Positions 1-5,946 are shown, numbered from the stretch's first letter. The stretch is 6,067 nt of DNA from Acidimicrobiaceae bacterium (GCA_947490975.1 CANLHV010000078.1:1-6067); one strand, 5' to 3'. Numbers and translations: made by a program. Notes: generated by a model not told the origin, from the letters alone.

Positions 1-236
1 GTGGCACGCTGCCAAGTTGGCAACGCCAGCATGTCGACGCCATCAAGTTTGACCGAGCCACCAGTGACGACATAACCGGGTTTGCCCATTAGCGCAGCCG
101 ACAGCGTTGACTTGCCTGCACCATTCGGACCCATTACTGCGTGCACCTCGCCCGACTTAATAGTCAGAGTGACATCGTTCAAGATTTGTGAGCCACCAAC
201 CGAGACGGCGAGGTTTTTGATTTCAAGTGTCGTCAT
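1..236 (-). CDS. sufC: SufC, Fe-S cluster assembly ATPase (5' part, cut by window edge)
   Basis: This is the ABC-type ATPase of the SufBCD scaffold complex. It hydrolyses ATP in the cytoplasm to drive the SufB-SufD rearrangement needed for cluster assembly. Seen: about 78 codons from an ATG at 236, beginning MTTLEIKNLAVSVGG, with a complete Walker A motif GPNGAGKST at residues 36-44. This is followed by the SufC-like stretch LMGKPGYVVTGG and then LDGVDML. The Q-loop, signature motif and Walker B would lie beyond the left edge. The start is supported by a purine-rich Shine-Dalgarno-like GAGAAG six bases upstream. It lies 10 bases after the Rieske gene and is the fifth gene of the SUF operon in this window. 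Walker A alone would fit any ABC ATPase; the SUF neighbours and the sequence around it make SufC nearly certain. Confidence 0.95.
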   Translation of the reverse strand, partial: MTTLEIKNLAVSVGGSQILNDVTLTIKSGEVHAVMGPNGAGKSTLSAALMGKPGYVVTGGSVKLDGVDMLALPTWQRA

Positions 237-246
237 AGATCTCTTC

Positions 247-558
247 TCAGTTCAACTCGATGAAAACTTCGCCGTTATCAACTGTTGCGACATATACGGG
301 CACTGGTTGCGTTGCAGGCAAGGTGTTTGGTTTGCCAGTTTCAAGACTGAACGAACTGGCGTGACGAATGCACTCGATTTCTTTGGTGTCGCAGAGCACT
401 TCACCGTCAGACAATGCGACATCAGCATGGCTGCACTTGTCGCCGATTGCATAAACCTTGTCGTCAATGCGCACAACTGCAATTGCTCGGCTACCGACTT
501 CAAAACGTCGTGCTTTGCCTGAAACAAGTTCGTCGAATTTGCAAACTTTCTGCTTCAC
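247..558 (-). CDS. Rieske [2Fe-2S] ferredoxin-like protein of the SUF operon
   Basis: This is a small soluble Rieske protein of 103 residues, the size of the ferredoxin components of non-heme iron oxygenases. Seen: the two cluster-binding motifs, C42-S-H44 and C63-I-R-H66, separated by 18 residues. The second is followed by a Rieske-like ASSFSLETG stretch. There is no signal peptide or membrane segment, so it should be cytoplasmic. The start is GTG at 558, whose first bases overlap the sufD stop codon (GTGA, 4 bases). This implies translational coupling; only a weak GGGG lies upstream. Known: many actinobacterial SUF operons carry such a protein between sufD and sufC, usually annotated as a non-heme iron oxygenase ferredoxin subunit. 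Its job there is not settled; electron supply to cluster assembly is a reasonable inference. No oxygenase gene is seen nearby. Confidence 0.92.
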   Translation of the reverse strand: MKQKVCKFDELVSGKARRFEVGSRAIAVVRIDDKVYAIGDKCSHADVALSDGEVLCDTKEIECIRHASSFSLETGKPNTLPATQPVPVYVATVDNGEVFIELN

Positions 559-1616
559 GATTTTGCCCCGAGAAGTTTCGTACTTACGCGCTCACGCAAG
601 CCGGCGATAAACGGCAATGCCGGCAAACGATTAAGAACTTCGTCAAAAAACCCGAGCACCACGAGACGCTCGGCGATCTCAGGTTGAATGCCACGACTCT
701 CGAGATAAAAGCGCTGTTCTTCGTCTATCGGCCCAACCGTGCTGGCGTGACTGCACTTGACATCGTTCGTTTCGATTTCGAGATTCGGCACGCTTTCTGC
801 CCACGCACCATTCGACAAAGTTAAGTTGCGATTCGTTTGAAATGCTTCTGACTTTGTCGCGTTTTCGCGAATGCGAATCAGGCCCGTATAGACGCTTTTC
901 GCTGTGTCTTTAACTGCGCCTTTGAACAACAAATTGCTGTGCGTGCGCGGTGCCGCATGATCTTGAAGCGTGCGAAAGTCGTGCATTTGGTTTTCGTCGG
1001 CAAAGTAGAGCGCAACTTGCTGAGCGCTGGCGCCCTGACCTTCGAGGCGAACCTCGGCGCGCATACGTGCATAATCGCCACCCAATGCAACCGTGAACAT
1101 CTGCATCGTTGAATCGCGTTGACCAACCGCTTGTTGATAACCGATTTGCCAGGTCGCCGCGCCAAGTTCATTGATCGCTACATATGTAACCCGCGCCGAC
1201 TGAGCAGCGCGAACATCGACAACCGGCACGATCAGCGACTTTGCGTCGGCACTTGACACAAAGCGCTCGACAATTGTCACTTCACTATTTTCATTGGCTT
1301 CGACAACTAATCGCGAATATGCAACAACGCCAGACTCATCAAGCGAATGAGTGATCACAATTGGTTCTGCAACTACCTGATTCTTGGCGGTCGTTATCGC
1401 CGTCAGTTGAGCATGCTGACCGTTTAGGTCTTCGAAAATGTCGGTCGATGTGCGCGACACGACATTCGTCGTCGACGAAATTATTTGTTTTGCAGCACTT
1501 GAAGCATCAACTTTTGTTGAAAGTTTGCCGAGTTTAAAACTGTCTAGCTCAAGTTCGCCTATGCGGCTGTAGCGCCAGATCTCTTCGTCGACAGTTGGCA
1601 GCGCGAGTGTGCTCAT
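555..1616 (-). CDS. sufD: SufD, Fe-S cluster assembly scaffold subunit
   Basis: SufD pairs with SufB and binds SufC in the SufBCD complex. The SufB-SufD interface is where the nascent cluster is thought to form. Seen: 353 residues, somewhat shorter than typical SufD (about 390-420), the shortness being in the N-terminal part. The C-terminal beta-helix core and end are intact, with the hallmark VKCSHAS at about 287-292 (C288, H290). These align with E. coli SufD C358 and H360, and H360 is an implicated cluster ligand. The segment TVGPIDEEQRFYLESRGI that follows is typical of the family. The ATG at 1616 overlaps the upstream stop codon (ATGA). An A/G-rich run at the end of the preceding gene is the only Shine-Dalgarno-like sequence. 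The 3' end overlaps the Rieske start by 4 bases. Paralogy with SufB is clear, but this is SufD because it is shorter, lacks the SufB cysteines and lies second in order. Confidence 0.95.
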   Translation of the reverse strand: MSTLALPTVDEEIWRYSRIGELELDSFKLGKLSTKVDASSAAKQIISSTTNVVSRTSTDIFEDLNGQHAQLTAITTAKNQVVAEPIVITHSLDESGVVAYSRLVVEANENSEVTIVERFVSSADAKSLIVPVVDVRAAQSARVTYVAINELGAATWQIGYQQAVGQRDSTMQMFTVALGGDYARMRAEVRLEGQGASAQQVALYFADENQMHDFRTLQDHAAPRTHSNLLFKGAVKDTAKSVYTGLIRIRENATKSEAFQTNRNLTLSNGAWAESVPNLEIETNDVKCSHASTVGPIDEEQRFYLESRGIQPEIAERLVVLGFFDEVLNRLPALPFIAGLRERVSTKLLGAKS

Positions 1617-1942
1617 TTGCGTTTGCGCTTTTTCTTTTTATTCTTTTTCTCTTTAATCTCTGCAGCAATATCATCAGCCATCGCGTTAATAATCGCCTCG
1701 GCTTCGCTCAACACAGAAGCCGCGCTGCCGTCACGCACACTTGCTGGCTCTAGAGGCGTCGCAGTCGGCACAACCGAACCATGTGCCCAGCCAATGTCAA
1801 CGGCGCGATGATCGAACTTGGCGCACTCGTCTGGGCATCGCCATGGCGCATCAGGTGCCAAGTCAAGCCGGCAGCGACGCATCGCGTCACCATTTGAGTA
1901 GGTGCGACTTTCAAAGTGTTTGCACTCAGTTCGCATCGCCAT
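1613..1942 (-). CDS. Unrecognised 109-residue Cys-rich protein between sufB and sufD
   Basis: I do not recognise a named family. Seen: four cysteines, C7, C24, C36 and C40 (spacing x16, x11, x3), with H9, H45 and H54 nearby. The W34-R-C-P-D-E-C40 segment resembles a metal-binding knuckle. Residues 56-78 are low-complexity, Pro/Ala/Ser-rich. Residues 79-96 look helical and acidic. The last 13 residues hold 11 Lys/Arg. There is no signal peptide or membrane segment. The reading frame fits the operon exactly: it starts 28 bases after the sufB stop and its TGA overlaps the sufD ATG. The first ATG has no Shine-Dalgarno sequence, but TAAAAT ends six bases before it, suggesting leaderless initiation; an alternative ATG is codon 3. 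Inference: a zinc- or Fe-S-binding accessory of SUF assembly, with the basic tail possibly binding nucleic acid or an acidic partner. Coding status is well supported; function is unknown. Confidence 0.82.
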   Translation of the reverse strand: MAMRTECKHFESRTYSNGDAMRRCRLDLAPDAPWRCPDECAKFDHRAVDIGWAHGSVVPTATPLEPASVRDGSAASVLSEAEAIINAMADDIAAEIKEKKNKKKKRKRK

Positions 1943-1948
1943 AGAAAA

Positions 1949-1954
1949 ATTTTA
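1949..1954 (-). promoter_or_regulatory. Candidate -10 element (TAAAAT) for leaderless initiation of the 109-residue ORF
   Basis: In the 28-base gap between sufB and the unknown gene, TAAAAT lies on the minus strand exactly six bases before the ATG at 1942, which is positions -12 to -7 if transcription starts at the A of ATG. No Shine-Dalgarno sequence is present before this gene. Leaderless genes of this geometry are common in actinobacteria. No TTGACA-like -35 is seen at the usual spacing. If real, it would be an internal promoter separating the unknown gene-sufD-Rieske-sufC part from sufB. Confidence 0.4.
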
Positions 1955-1970
1955 CTGCAGTTGGCTTGTC

Positions 1971-3371
1971 TCAGCCGACCGAGCCTTCCATTTGCAATTC
2001 GATTAGACGACTCCATTCAACGGCGTATTCCATTGGCAGCGTACGTGTTACAGGCTCGATGAAACCGTTGACGATCATGCTCATCGCTTGCTCTTGTGAC
2101 AAGCCACGGCTCTGCAAATAAAAGAGTTGCTCATCGGCGATTTTCGAAACTGTTGCTTCATGGCCGATTTGAGCGTCGCGTGCGCCGACTTCCATGTAAG
2201 GGAATGTTCGGCTCTCGCTTTGCTCGTCGAGAATCAACGCATCGCATTGCACGTGGCTCTTGCAATTTGTTGCACCTTCTTCGACTCGCACCAAGCCGCG
2301 ATAAGCAGTTATGCCACCGTCTTTAGAAATCGACTTCGAAACAATTTTCGAAGATGTCTCTGGCGCTGCGTGAACCATTTTCGCGCCAGCGTCTTGGTGC
2401 TGCCCTGCGCCTGCATAAGCCACCGACAAAACTTCACCAGTTGCTTTTGGCCCCATCAGGTAAACACTCGGATACTTCATCGTCAGTTTCGAACCGATGT
2501 TGCCGTCAATCCACTCCATGTGGCCTTCGGCTTCGACTCGTGCACGCTTGGTGACCAAGTTGTAGACATTCGGCGACCAGTTTTGAATCGTCGTGTAAGT
2601 GACGTGTGCGCTTGGCTTGACGATGATTTCGACAACTGCCGAGTGCAACGAATCTTTTGTATAAACAGGTGCCGAACAACCTTCGATGTAATGCACCTTC
2701 GAACCTTCGTCGGCGATAATCAGCGTGCGCTCAAACTGACCAGCGTTTTCAGAGTTGATTCTGAAATAAGCCTGCAACGGCATGTCGCATTCGACGCCTG
2801 GCGGAACATAAATAAACGAGCCACCCGACCAAACCGAAGTATTGAGCGCCGAGAACTTGTTGTCGCCCGGCGGAATAACAGAACCAAAATATTGCTTGAC
2901 GAGATCTGGATATTCGCGAAGCGCGGTATCCATATCGCAGAAAAGAATGCCAAGTTTTTCGAGATCTTCGCGGTTGCGGTGAAACACAACTTCGCTTTCG
3001 TACTGCGCAGTGACGCCGGCCAAATATTTGCGCTCTGCTTCAGGAATGCCCAACTTTTCGTAGGTGTTGCGCATCTGCTCTGGCAGATCTTCCCATTGGT
3101 CAACTTGCGCAGTGGCTGGCTTCAAGTAGTAGTAGATGTCTTGAAAATCGATGTCGGGCATGTTGACCGCGAACCAATCGAGCATCGGTTTGCGTTCGAA
3201 AGTTTGCAGCGAGCGCAGACGCATTTTGCGCATCCATTCGGGCTCGCCTTTCCACCACGAGATTTGCTCAACGACGCCCGTGTTTAATCCCTTGACTGGT
3301 TCGAATGCATATTCGACATCGTCACTCCAACCGAGTTGGTACTTCGAAAGATCGAGGTCAAATGAGGTCAC
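1971..3371 (-). CDS. sufB: SufB, Fe-S cluster assembly scaffold subunit
   Basis: SufB is the core scaffold of the SufBCD complex. It accepts sulfur from the SufS/SufU system and carries the nascent cluster. Seen: 466 residues, close to the usual 470-495, full length with the conserved C-terminus EGSVG. The segment YIEGCSAP (C232) matches the sulfur-accepting E. coli C254 region. VQCDALIL (C376) matches E. coli C405, a cluster-site residue. GHEATVSKI (H404, E405) matches E. coli H433/E434. An extra cysteine, C370, lies six residues before C376. There is no intein, unlike mycobacterial SufB. The start is GTG at 3371, chosen because AAGGAG lies eight bases upstream; no in-frame ATG fits better. 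It is the first gene of the operon, divergent from ychF, and no sufR-type regulator gene is adjacent, so any regulator would be encoded elsewhere. Confidence 0.97.
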   Translation of the reverse strand: MTSFDLDLSKYQLGWSDDVEYAFEPVKGLNTGVVEQISWWKGEPEWMRKMRLRSLQTFERKPMLDWFAVNMPDIDFQDIYYYLKPATAQVDQWEDLPEQMRNTYEKLGIPEAERKYLAGVTAQYESEVVFHRNREDLEKLGILFCDMDTALREYPDLVKQYFGSVIPPGDNKFSALNTSVWSGGSFIYVPPGVECDMPLQAYFRINSENAGQFERTLIIADEGSKVHYIEGCSAPVYTKDSLHSAVVEIIVKPSAHVTYTTIQNWSPNVYNLVTKRARVEAEGHMEWIDGNIGSKLTMKYPSVYLMGPKATGEVLSVAYAGAGQHQDAGAKMVHAAPETSSKIVSKSISKDGGITAYRGLVRVEEGATNCKSHVQCDALILDEQSESRTFPYMEVGARDAQIGHEATVSKIADEQLFYLQSRGLSQEQAMSMIVNGFIEPVTRTLPMEYAVEWSRLIELQMEGSVG

Positions 3372-3379
3372 TGTTTGTG

Positions 3380-3385
3380 CTCCTT
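3380..3385 (-). promoter_or_regulatory. Shine-Dalgarno sequence of sufB
   Basis: AAGGAG on the minus strand ends eight bases before the GTG at 3371. It is the strongest ribosome binding site in the window and fixes the sufB start. It also shows that sufB has a leadered mRNA, in contrast to several other genes here. Confidence 0.85.
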
Positions 3386-3414
3386 GGGGGTGGATTACTA
3401 ACTACAAAATCGCT

Positions 3415-3438
3415 TGCTAACTAGCGAACTAATTAGCA
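3415..3438. promoter_or_regulatory. Imperfect 24-bp palindrome, candidate operator between sufB and ychF
   Basis: Arms TGCTAACTAG and CTAATTAGCA pair at 9 of 10 positions around a 4-base CGAA spacer. The left arm's CTAACTA also occurs as a direct repeat at 3398-3404, nearer sufB, and CTAATTA is in the right arm. The site lies 44 bases upstream of the sufB start and about 85-95 bases upstream of ychF, in the divergent control region. A dimeric repressor or activator of the SUF operon (Rrf2/IscR-, SufR- or Fur-like) is a reasonable guess. I cannot match it confidently to a known consensus. As RNA in the sufB leader it could also form a hairpin with a CGAA- or TTCG-type loop. Confidence 0.45.
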
Positions 3439-3451
3439 CTATCTGCATAGT
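3438..3451. promoter_or_regulatory. Second short palindrome with a candidate sufB -10 hexamer
   Basis: ACTAT and ATAGT are perfect 5-base inverted arms around CTGC, directly abutting the larger palindrome. On the minus strand TACTAT (3452 to 3447) fits a TANNNT -10 element for sufB. It would place the transcription start near 3440, so that the larger palindrome would lie just downstream. On the plus strand CATAGT (3446-3451) could likewise serve ychF. No convincing TTGACA-like -35 accompanies either, so promoter assignment is weak. Confidence 0.28.
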
Positions 3452-3534
3452 AACAATTAATCGCGACGAATGCTCAATCAAGACAGGTTGTTCGGCACAG
3501 CCCGACTCGCGACACAGATAGCGTGACGGTCTTC

Positions 3535-4632
3535 ATGGAACGCTTTGGTCTCGTCGGTCTGCCCAATGCGGGTAAGTCATCTTTATATAACGCGCTGACG
3601 GGCTCGAATGCGCTCGCGGCGCCTTATCCGTTTGCGACTAAAGATCCGAATATCGGCATGGCCAAGGTGCTTGACCCGCGTCTCGATGCGCTTGCCGAAA
3701 TGTCGAAGACGCAAAAAACTGTCTATGCGACGGTCGAAGTTGTCGACATTGGCGGCTTGGTCGAGGGCGCAAGCAAGGGTGAAGGTCTTGGCAACAAGTT
3801 TCTTGCCAACATTCGCGAAGTTGATGCCATCGTGTTCGTGTTGCGGGCGTTTGCCGACGACGATATTCCGGGGCCGAGTGACCCGCTCGAACATTTGCGT
3901 GTGCTCGAGATCGAACTCGCACTCGCCGACCTTGAATCTGTCGAAACGAAAATCAATCGGATGCAAAAAGCGGCACGAATGGATAAGTCGCTCGAAGAAG
4001 AACTTGGGGCTCTGACTCGCGCGCAAGAAAATTTGGCTGAGGGTCGACCGCTCTATCGAGCAACTTTGTCGAAAGACGATCTGGCGCTTTTGGCCCCGCA
4101 CTTTTTGCTGACAACGCGACGAGTATTGGCTGTTGTCAACGTCGCCGAAAACGACTTGGCGCGAATTCCAGAATTTGAAGAGCTCGTGCGCAAAGAACTT
4201 GCCCCGCCAGGTTCTGCGAGTGCCAGTCAAGTTGAAGTGCTTGGCATGAGCGTGCAACTTGAAGCCGAGGCTGCACAACTCGATGCCAAAGATCGCAAAG
4301 AAATGCTCGAGGCACTTGGCCTTGGCGAAGGTGCGCTGCCACGAATGGTGCGCTCGGCATATCACCTGCTCGGTTTGCGTACGTTTTTTACAACTGGCGA
4401 GAAAGAAACTCGCGCCTGGACGTTTCACGCAGGCTCAAAGGCCCCCGAGTGTGCTGGCAAGATTCACAGCGATCTACAACGCGGCTTCATTCGCGCAGAT
4501 GTCATCATGTGGGACGAACTGTTGCGCATCGGCTCTTGGAACAAGGCGAAAGATCTGGGCAAAATTCGCGTTGAAGGCAAAGACTATGAAGTCGTTGATG
4601 GCGACACGCTAGAAATTCGCCACAACACATAA
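3535..4632 (+). CDS. ychF: YchF, redox-regulated ribosome-associated P-loop ATPase (OLA1 family)
   Basis: YchF is a universally conserved Obg-related P-loop protein that binds ribosomes and hydrolyses ATP rather than GTP. It is linked to translation and oxidative stress. Seen: with ATG at 3535 the protein has 365 residues, matching the family (about 363). P-loop GLPNAGKSS is at 8-16, the G3 motif DIGGLVEGAS starts at 71, and LGNKFLANIREVDAI follows. N202-V-A-E205 replaces the GTPase NKxD motif, which is the mark of ATP specificity. A helical/coiled-coil insert lies around 115-160. A C-terminal TGS domain runs from about 281, with FFTTGEKETRAW and a family-typical end EVVDGDTLEIRHN. An in-frame GTG at 3523 would add four residues, but the family normally begins two to four residues before the P-loop strand, so ATG is preferred. 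Neither start has a clear Shine-Dalgarno sequence. It is divergent from sufB and followed by DUF192 after 34 bases. Confidence 0.96.
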   Translation: MERFGLVGLPNAGKSSLYNALTGSNALAAPYPFATKDPNIGMAKVLDPRLDALAEMSKTQKTVYATVEVVDIGGLVEGASKGEGLGNKFLANIREVDAIVFVLRAFADDDIPGPSDPLEHLRVLEIELALADLESVETKINRMQKAARMDKSLEEELGALTRAQENLAEGRPLYRATLSKDDLALLAPHFLLTTRRVLAVVNVAENDLARIPEFEELVRKELAPPGSASASQVEVLGMSVQLEAEAAQLDAKDRKEMLEALGLGEGALPRMVRSAYHLLGLRTFFTTGEKETRAWTFHAGSKAPECAGKIHSDLQRGFIRADVIMWDELLRIGSWNKAKDLGKIRVEGKDYEVVDGDTLEIRHNT

Positions 4633-4654
4633 GGCTCGCAACTCTTAAAGCGCA

Positions 4655-4660
4655 TACTCT
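4655..4660 (+). promoter_or_regulatory. Candidate -10 element (TACTCT) for leaderless start of the DUF192 gene
   Basis: TACTCT ends six bases before the ATG at 4667, i.e. at -12 to -7 if transcription begins on the start codon. The gap before the gene has no Shine-Dalgarno sequence. An overlapping TATAAA at 4660-4665 is a closer match to the -10 consensus, but it would start transcription inside the gene and so is less useful. No clear -35 is seen. Confidence 0.35.
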
Positions 4661-4666
4661 ATAAAT

Positions 4667-5023
4667 ATGAGCAGAGCCATTGAATTCAAATCTGGCTGGC
4701 TTATTTGTCATGCACAAGTGCTCTCAAGTTTGAACATTGCCGAAACGGCGGCGTCACGTCGTCGCGGTCTTATCGGCCAAACCGAAATTGATACGCCATT
4801 GTTGATCGACTCTTGCAAGTGGATTCACACTTTTGGTGTCAAGCGCCCGCTCGATGTCGCATACCTCGACGCGAAGATGCAGGTAATCAAGATTCAGCAG
4901 ATTAAACCGCTTCGTCTGGCAATGCCAGTGCCCAAGGCCAAACATGTTCTTGAAGCAAGTGCTGGCACATTCGAAAACTGGGGGCTCGCAGTCGGCCACA
5001 CACTTGAAGCGCGTCGCACATGA
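4667..5023 (+). CDS. DUF192 domain protein
   Basis: This is a 118-residue protein of the DUF192 family, small beta-barrel proteins of unresolved function. Seen: the family pattern in order. AETAASRRRGLIG at about 25-37 is the usual RxxGLM-like segment. IHTFGV at 53-58 corresponds to the family's IHTFFM. PLDVAYLD at 61-68 carries the conserved aspartates, followed by VIKIQQIKPLRLAMP. VLEASAGTFENWGLAVGHTLE near the C-terminus matches the common VLE-x-xAG-x-x-x-x-GL-x-x-Gd ending. Unlike many DUF192 proteins it has no signal peptide or lipobox, so it is predicted cytoplasmic. ATG at 4667 is the only sensible start; no Shine-Dalgarno sequence is present. Its TGA overlaps the rsmI ATG (ATGA), so the two are translationally coupled. 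No specific function is claimed. Confidence 0.88.
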   Translation: MSRAIEFKSGWLICHAQVLSSLNIAETAASRRRGLIGQTEIDTPLLIDSCKWIHTFGVKRPLDVAYLDAKMQVIKIQQIKPLRLAMPVPKAKHVLEASAGTFENWGLAVGHTLEARRT

Positions 5024-5910
5024 CGAGCGACTCTTCGCACAACTCGCGAACAGCGACTAACAGCGGTGCACTCGTACTCGTTGCTACGCCAATCGGCAAT
5101 CTCGGTGACATGTCGCAACGCGCGGTTGAAGCGTTAAAAGAAGCCGAAATAATTTGCTGTGAAGATACGCGTCACTCGGGCAAACTGCTGAGTCACTTCG
5201 GCGTCTCGGGCAAAAAACTAATCGTGATCAACGAGCACACCGAATATGACGCCCGCGAAGAGATCGTCGGTTTGGTCGCATCGGGCAAATCAGTTGCGCT
5301 GATCACAGACGCAGGCACACCAGGCATCAGCGACCCGGGCGAACGACTTGTCGTCGCAGTTGTCAATGCGGGCTTAAAAGTTTCTGCAATACCAGGACCG
5401 TCGGCGCTAACAATGGCGCTCGTAACTAGCGGTCTGCCAACTTCGCGATTTGTGTTCGAAGGCTTTTTACCGCGCAGTGGTGCTGAACGAACCGAACGAC
5501 TCGCAATGGCAACAACCGAATCTCGAACAACTATTTATTACGAGGCGCCGCATCGATTGATTAAAACTCTGAGCGATCTGACAACAGCATGTGGCGCAGT
5601 TCGCCGAGTTGTCATCGCACGTGAACTTACGAAACTGCACGAAGAAATCTGGCGCGGCACACTGCAAGATGCGAACATGCGCTTTTCTGAAACAGAACCC
5701 CGTGGCGAGTTTGTAATCATTCTTGAACCTGCAAAGCCACCCGCGCCGCCAACAAACGAAGAACTTCTCGACGCGATTCGTGCTGAAATTGCCAAAGGTG
5801 TCAGCCGTAAAGATTCGGCCGCTCGAGTCTCGGCGCGATTCGGTGTCGCCAAACGCACCGTCTACGAACTCGCATTACAACTTCGCGACGACACCGAATC
5901 GAGCACTTAA
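5020..5910 (+). CDS. rsmI: RsmI, 16S rRNA (cytidine(1402)-2'-O)-methyltransferase
   Basis: RsmI transfers a methyl group from S-adenosylmethionine to the ribose 2'-OH of C1402 in the decoding centre of the 30S subunit. Seen: 296 residues, the normal length. The tetrapyrrole-methylase-type fold shows ATPIGNLGD at 22-30, EDTRHSGKLLSHFG at 48-61, the SAM-binding DAGTPGISDPG at 97-107, IPGPSA at 124-129, FEGFLPR at 146-152, YEAPHRL at 174-180, RELTKLHEE at 201-209 and RGEFVI near 228-233. A C-terminal helical segment of about 45 residues with GVSRKDSAARVSARFGVAKR fits the RsmI helix-turn-helix domain. The first 16 residues are a Ser/Thr-rich extension. The ATG at 5020 is set by the 4-base overlap with the DUF192 stop. 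It is followed 36 bases later by metG, a common actinobacterial neighbour. Confidence 0.96.
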   Translation: MTSDSSHNSRTATNSGALVLVATPIGNLGDMSQRAVEALKEAEIICCEDTRHSGKLLSHFGVSGKKLIVINEHTEYDAREEIVGLVASGKSVALITDAGTPGISDPGERLVVAVVNAGLKVSAIPGPSALTMALVTSGLPTSRFVFEGFLPRSGAERTERLAMATTESRTTIYYEAPHRLIKTLSDLTTACGAVRRVVIARELTKLHEEIWRGTLQDANMRFSETEPRGEFVIILEPAKPPAPPTNEELLDAIRAEIAKGVSRKDSAARVSARFGVAKRTVYELALQLRDDTESST

Positions 5911-5934
5911 CAGTCAGTCGCAACCTGAAAACTC

Positions 5935-5940
5935 TAAGAT
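5935..5940 (+). promoter_or_regulatory. Candidate -10 element (TAAGAT) for leaderless start of metG
   Basis: TAAGAT ends six bases before the GTG at 5947, at -12 to -7 relative to the start codon. The 36-base rsmI-metG gap holds no Shine-Dalgarno sequence and no terminator hairpin. The geometry repeats that seen before the DUF192 gene and the 109-residue SUF ORF. No -35 is obvious. Confidence 0.38.
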
Positions 5941-5946
5941 ATAACA

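Noticed and set aside
1613..1660. Programmed -1 frameshift on the A-rich tail joining the unknown ORF to sufD
   Set aside because: A -1 shift would enter the sufD frame near the end, but the runs read G-AAA-AAG or T-AAA-AAG rather than the canonical A-AAA-AAG. A TAA blocks most of the region, and the ATGA overlap already explains coupling.
2127..3287. Long open frame (386 codons) on the plus strand opposite sufB
   Set aside because: It is fully antisense to a well-conserved sufB. The translation is rich in Cys, His, Arg and Phe with no recognisable motif, and it is explained by sufB codon choice rarely generating antisense stops.
1971..3371. Intein in SufB, as in mycobacteria
   Set aside because: The SufB frame is continuous at normal length and all conserved blocks are uninterrupted.
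3151..3420. 89-codon plus-strand frame across the sufB start
   Set aside because: Most of it is antisense to the sufB N-terminus, and the rest runs into the control region without conserved features.
3523..3534. GTG at 3523 as the ychF start
   Set aside because: It would add only four residues before the family-typical N-terminus, and it has no Shine-Dalgarno sequence or -10 in leaderless position. It remains possible, but ATG at 3535 fits the family better.
3583..4428. 281-codon open frame on the minus strand opposite ychF
   Set aside because: It is a shadow of ychF: no family resemblance, an atypical composition rich in Phe, Arg and His, and no ribosome binding site.
5911..5946. Terminator between rsmI and metG
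   Set aside because: There is no GC-rich hairpin or T-run in the 36 bases.
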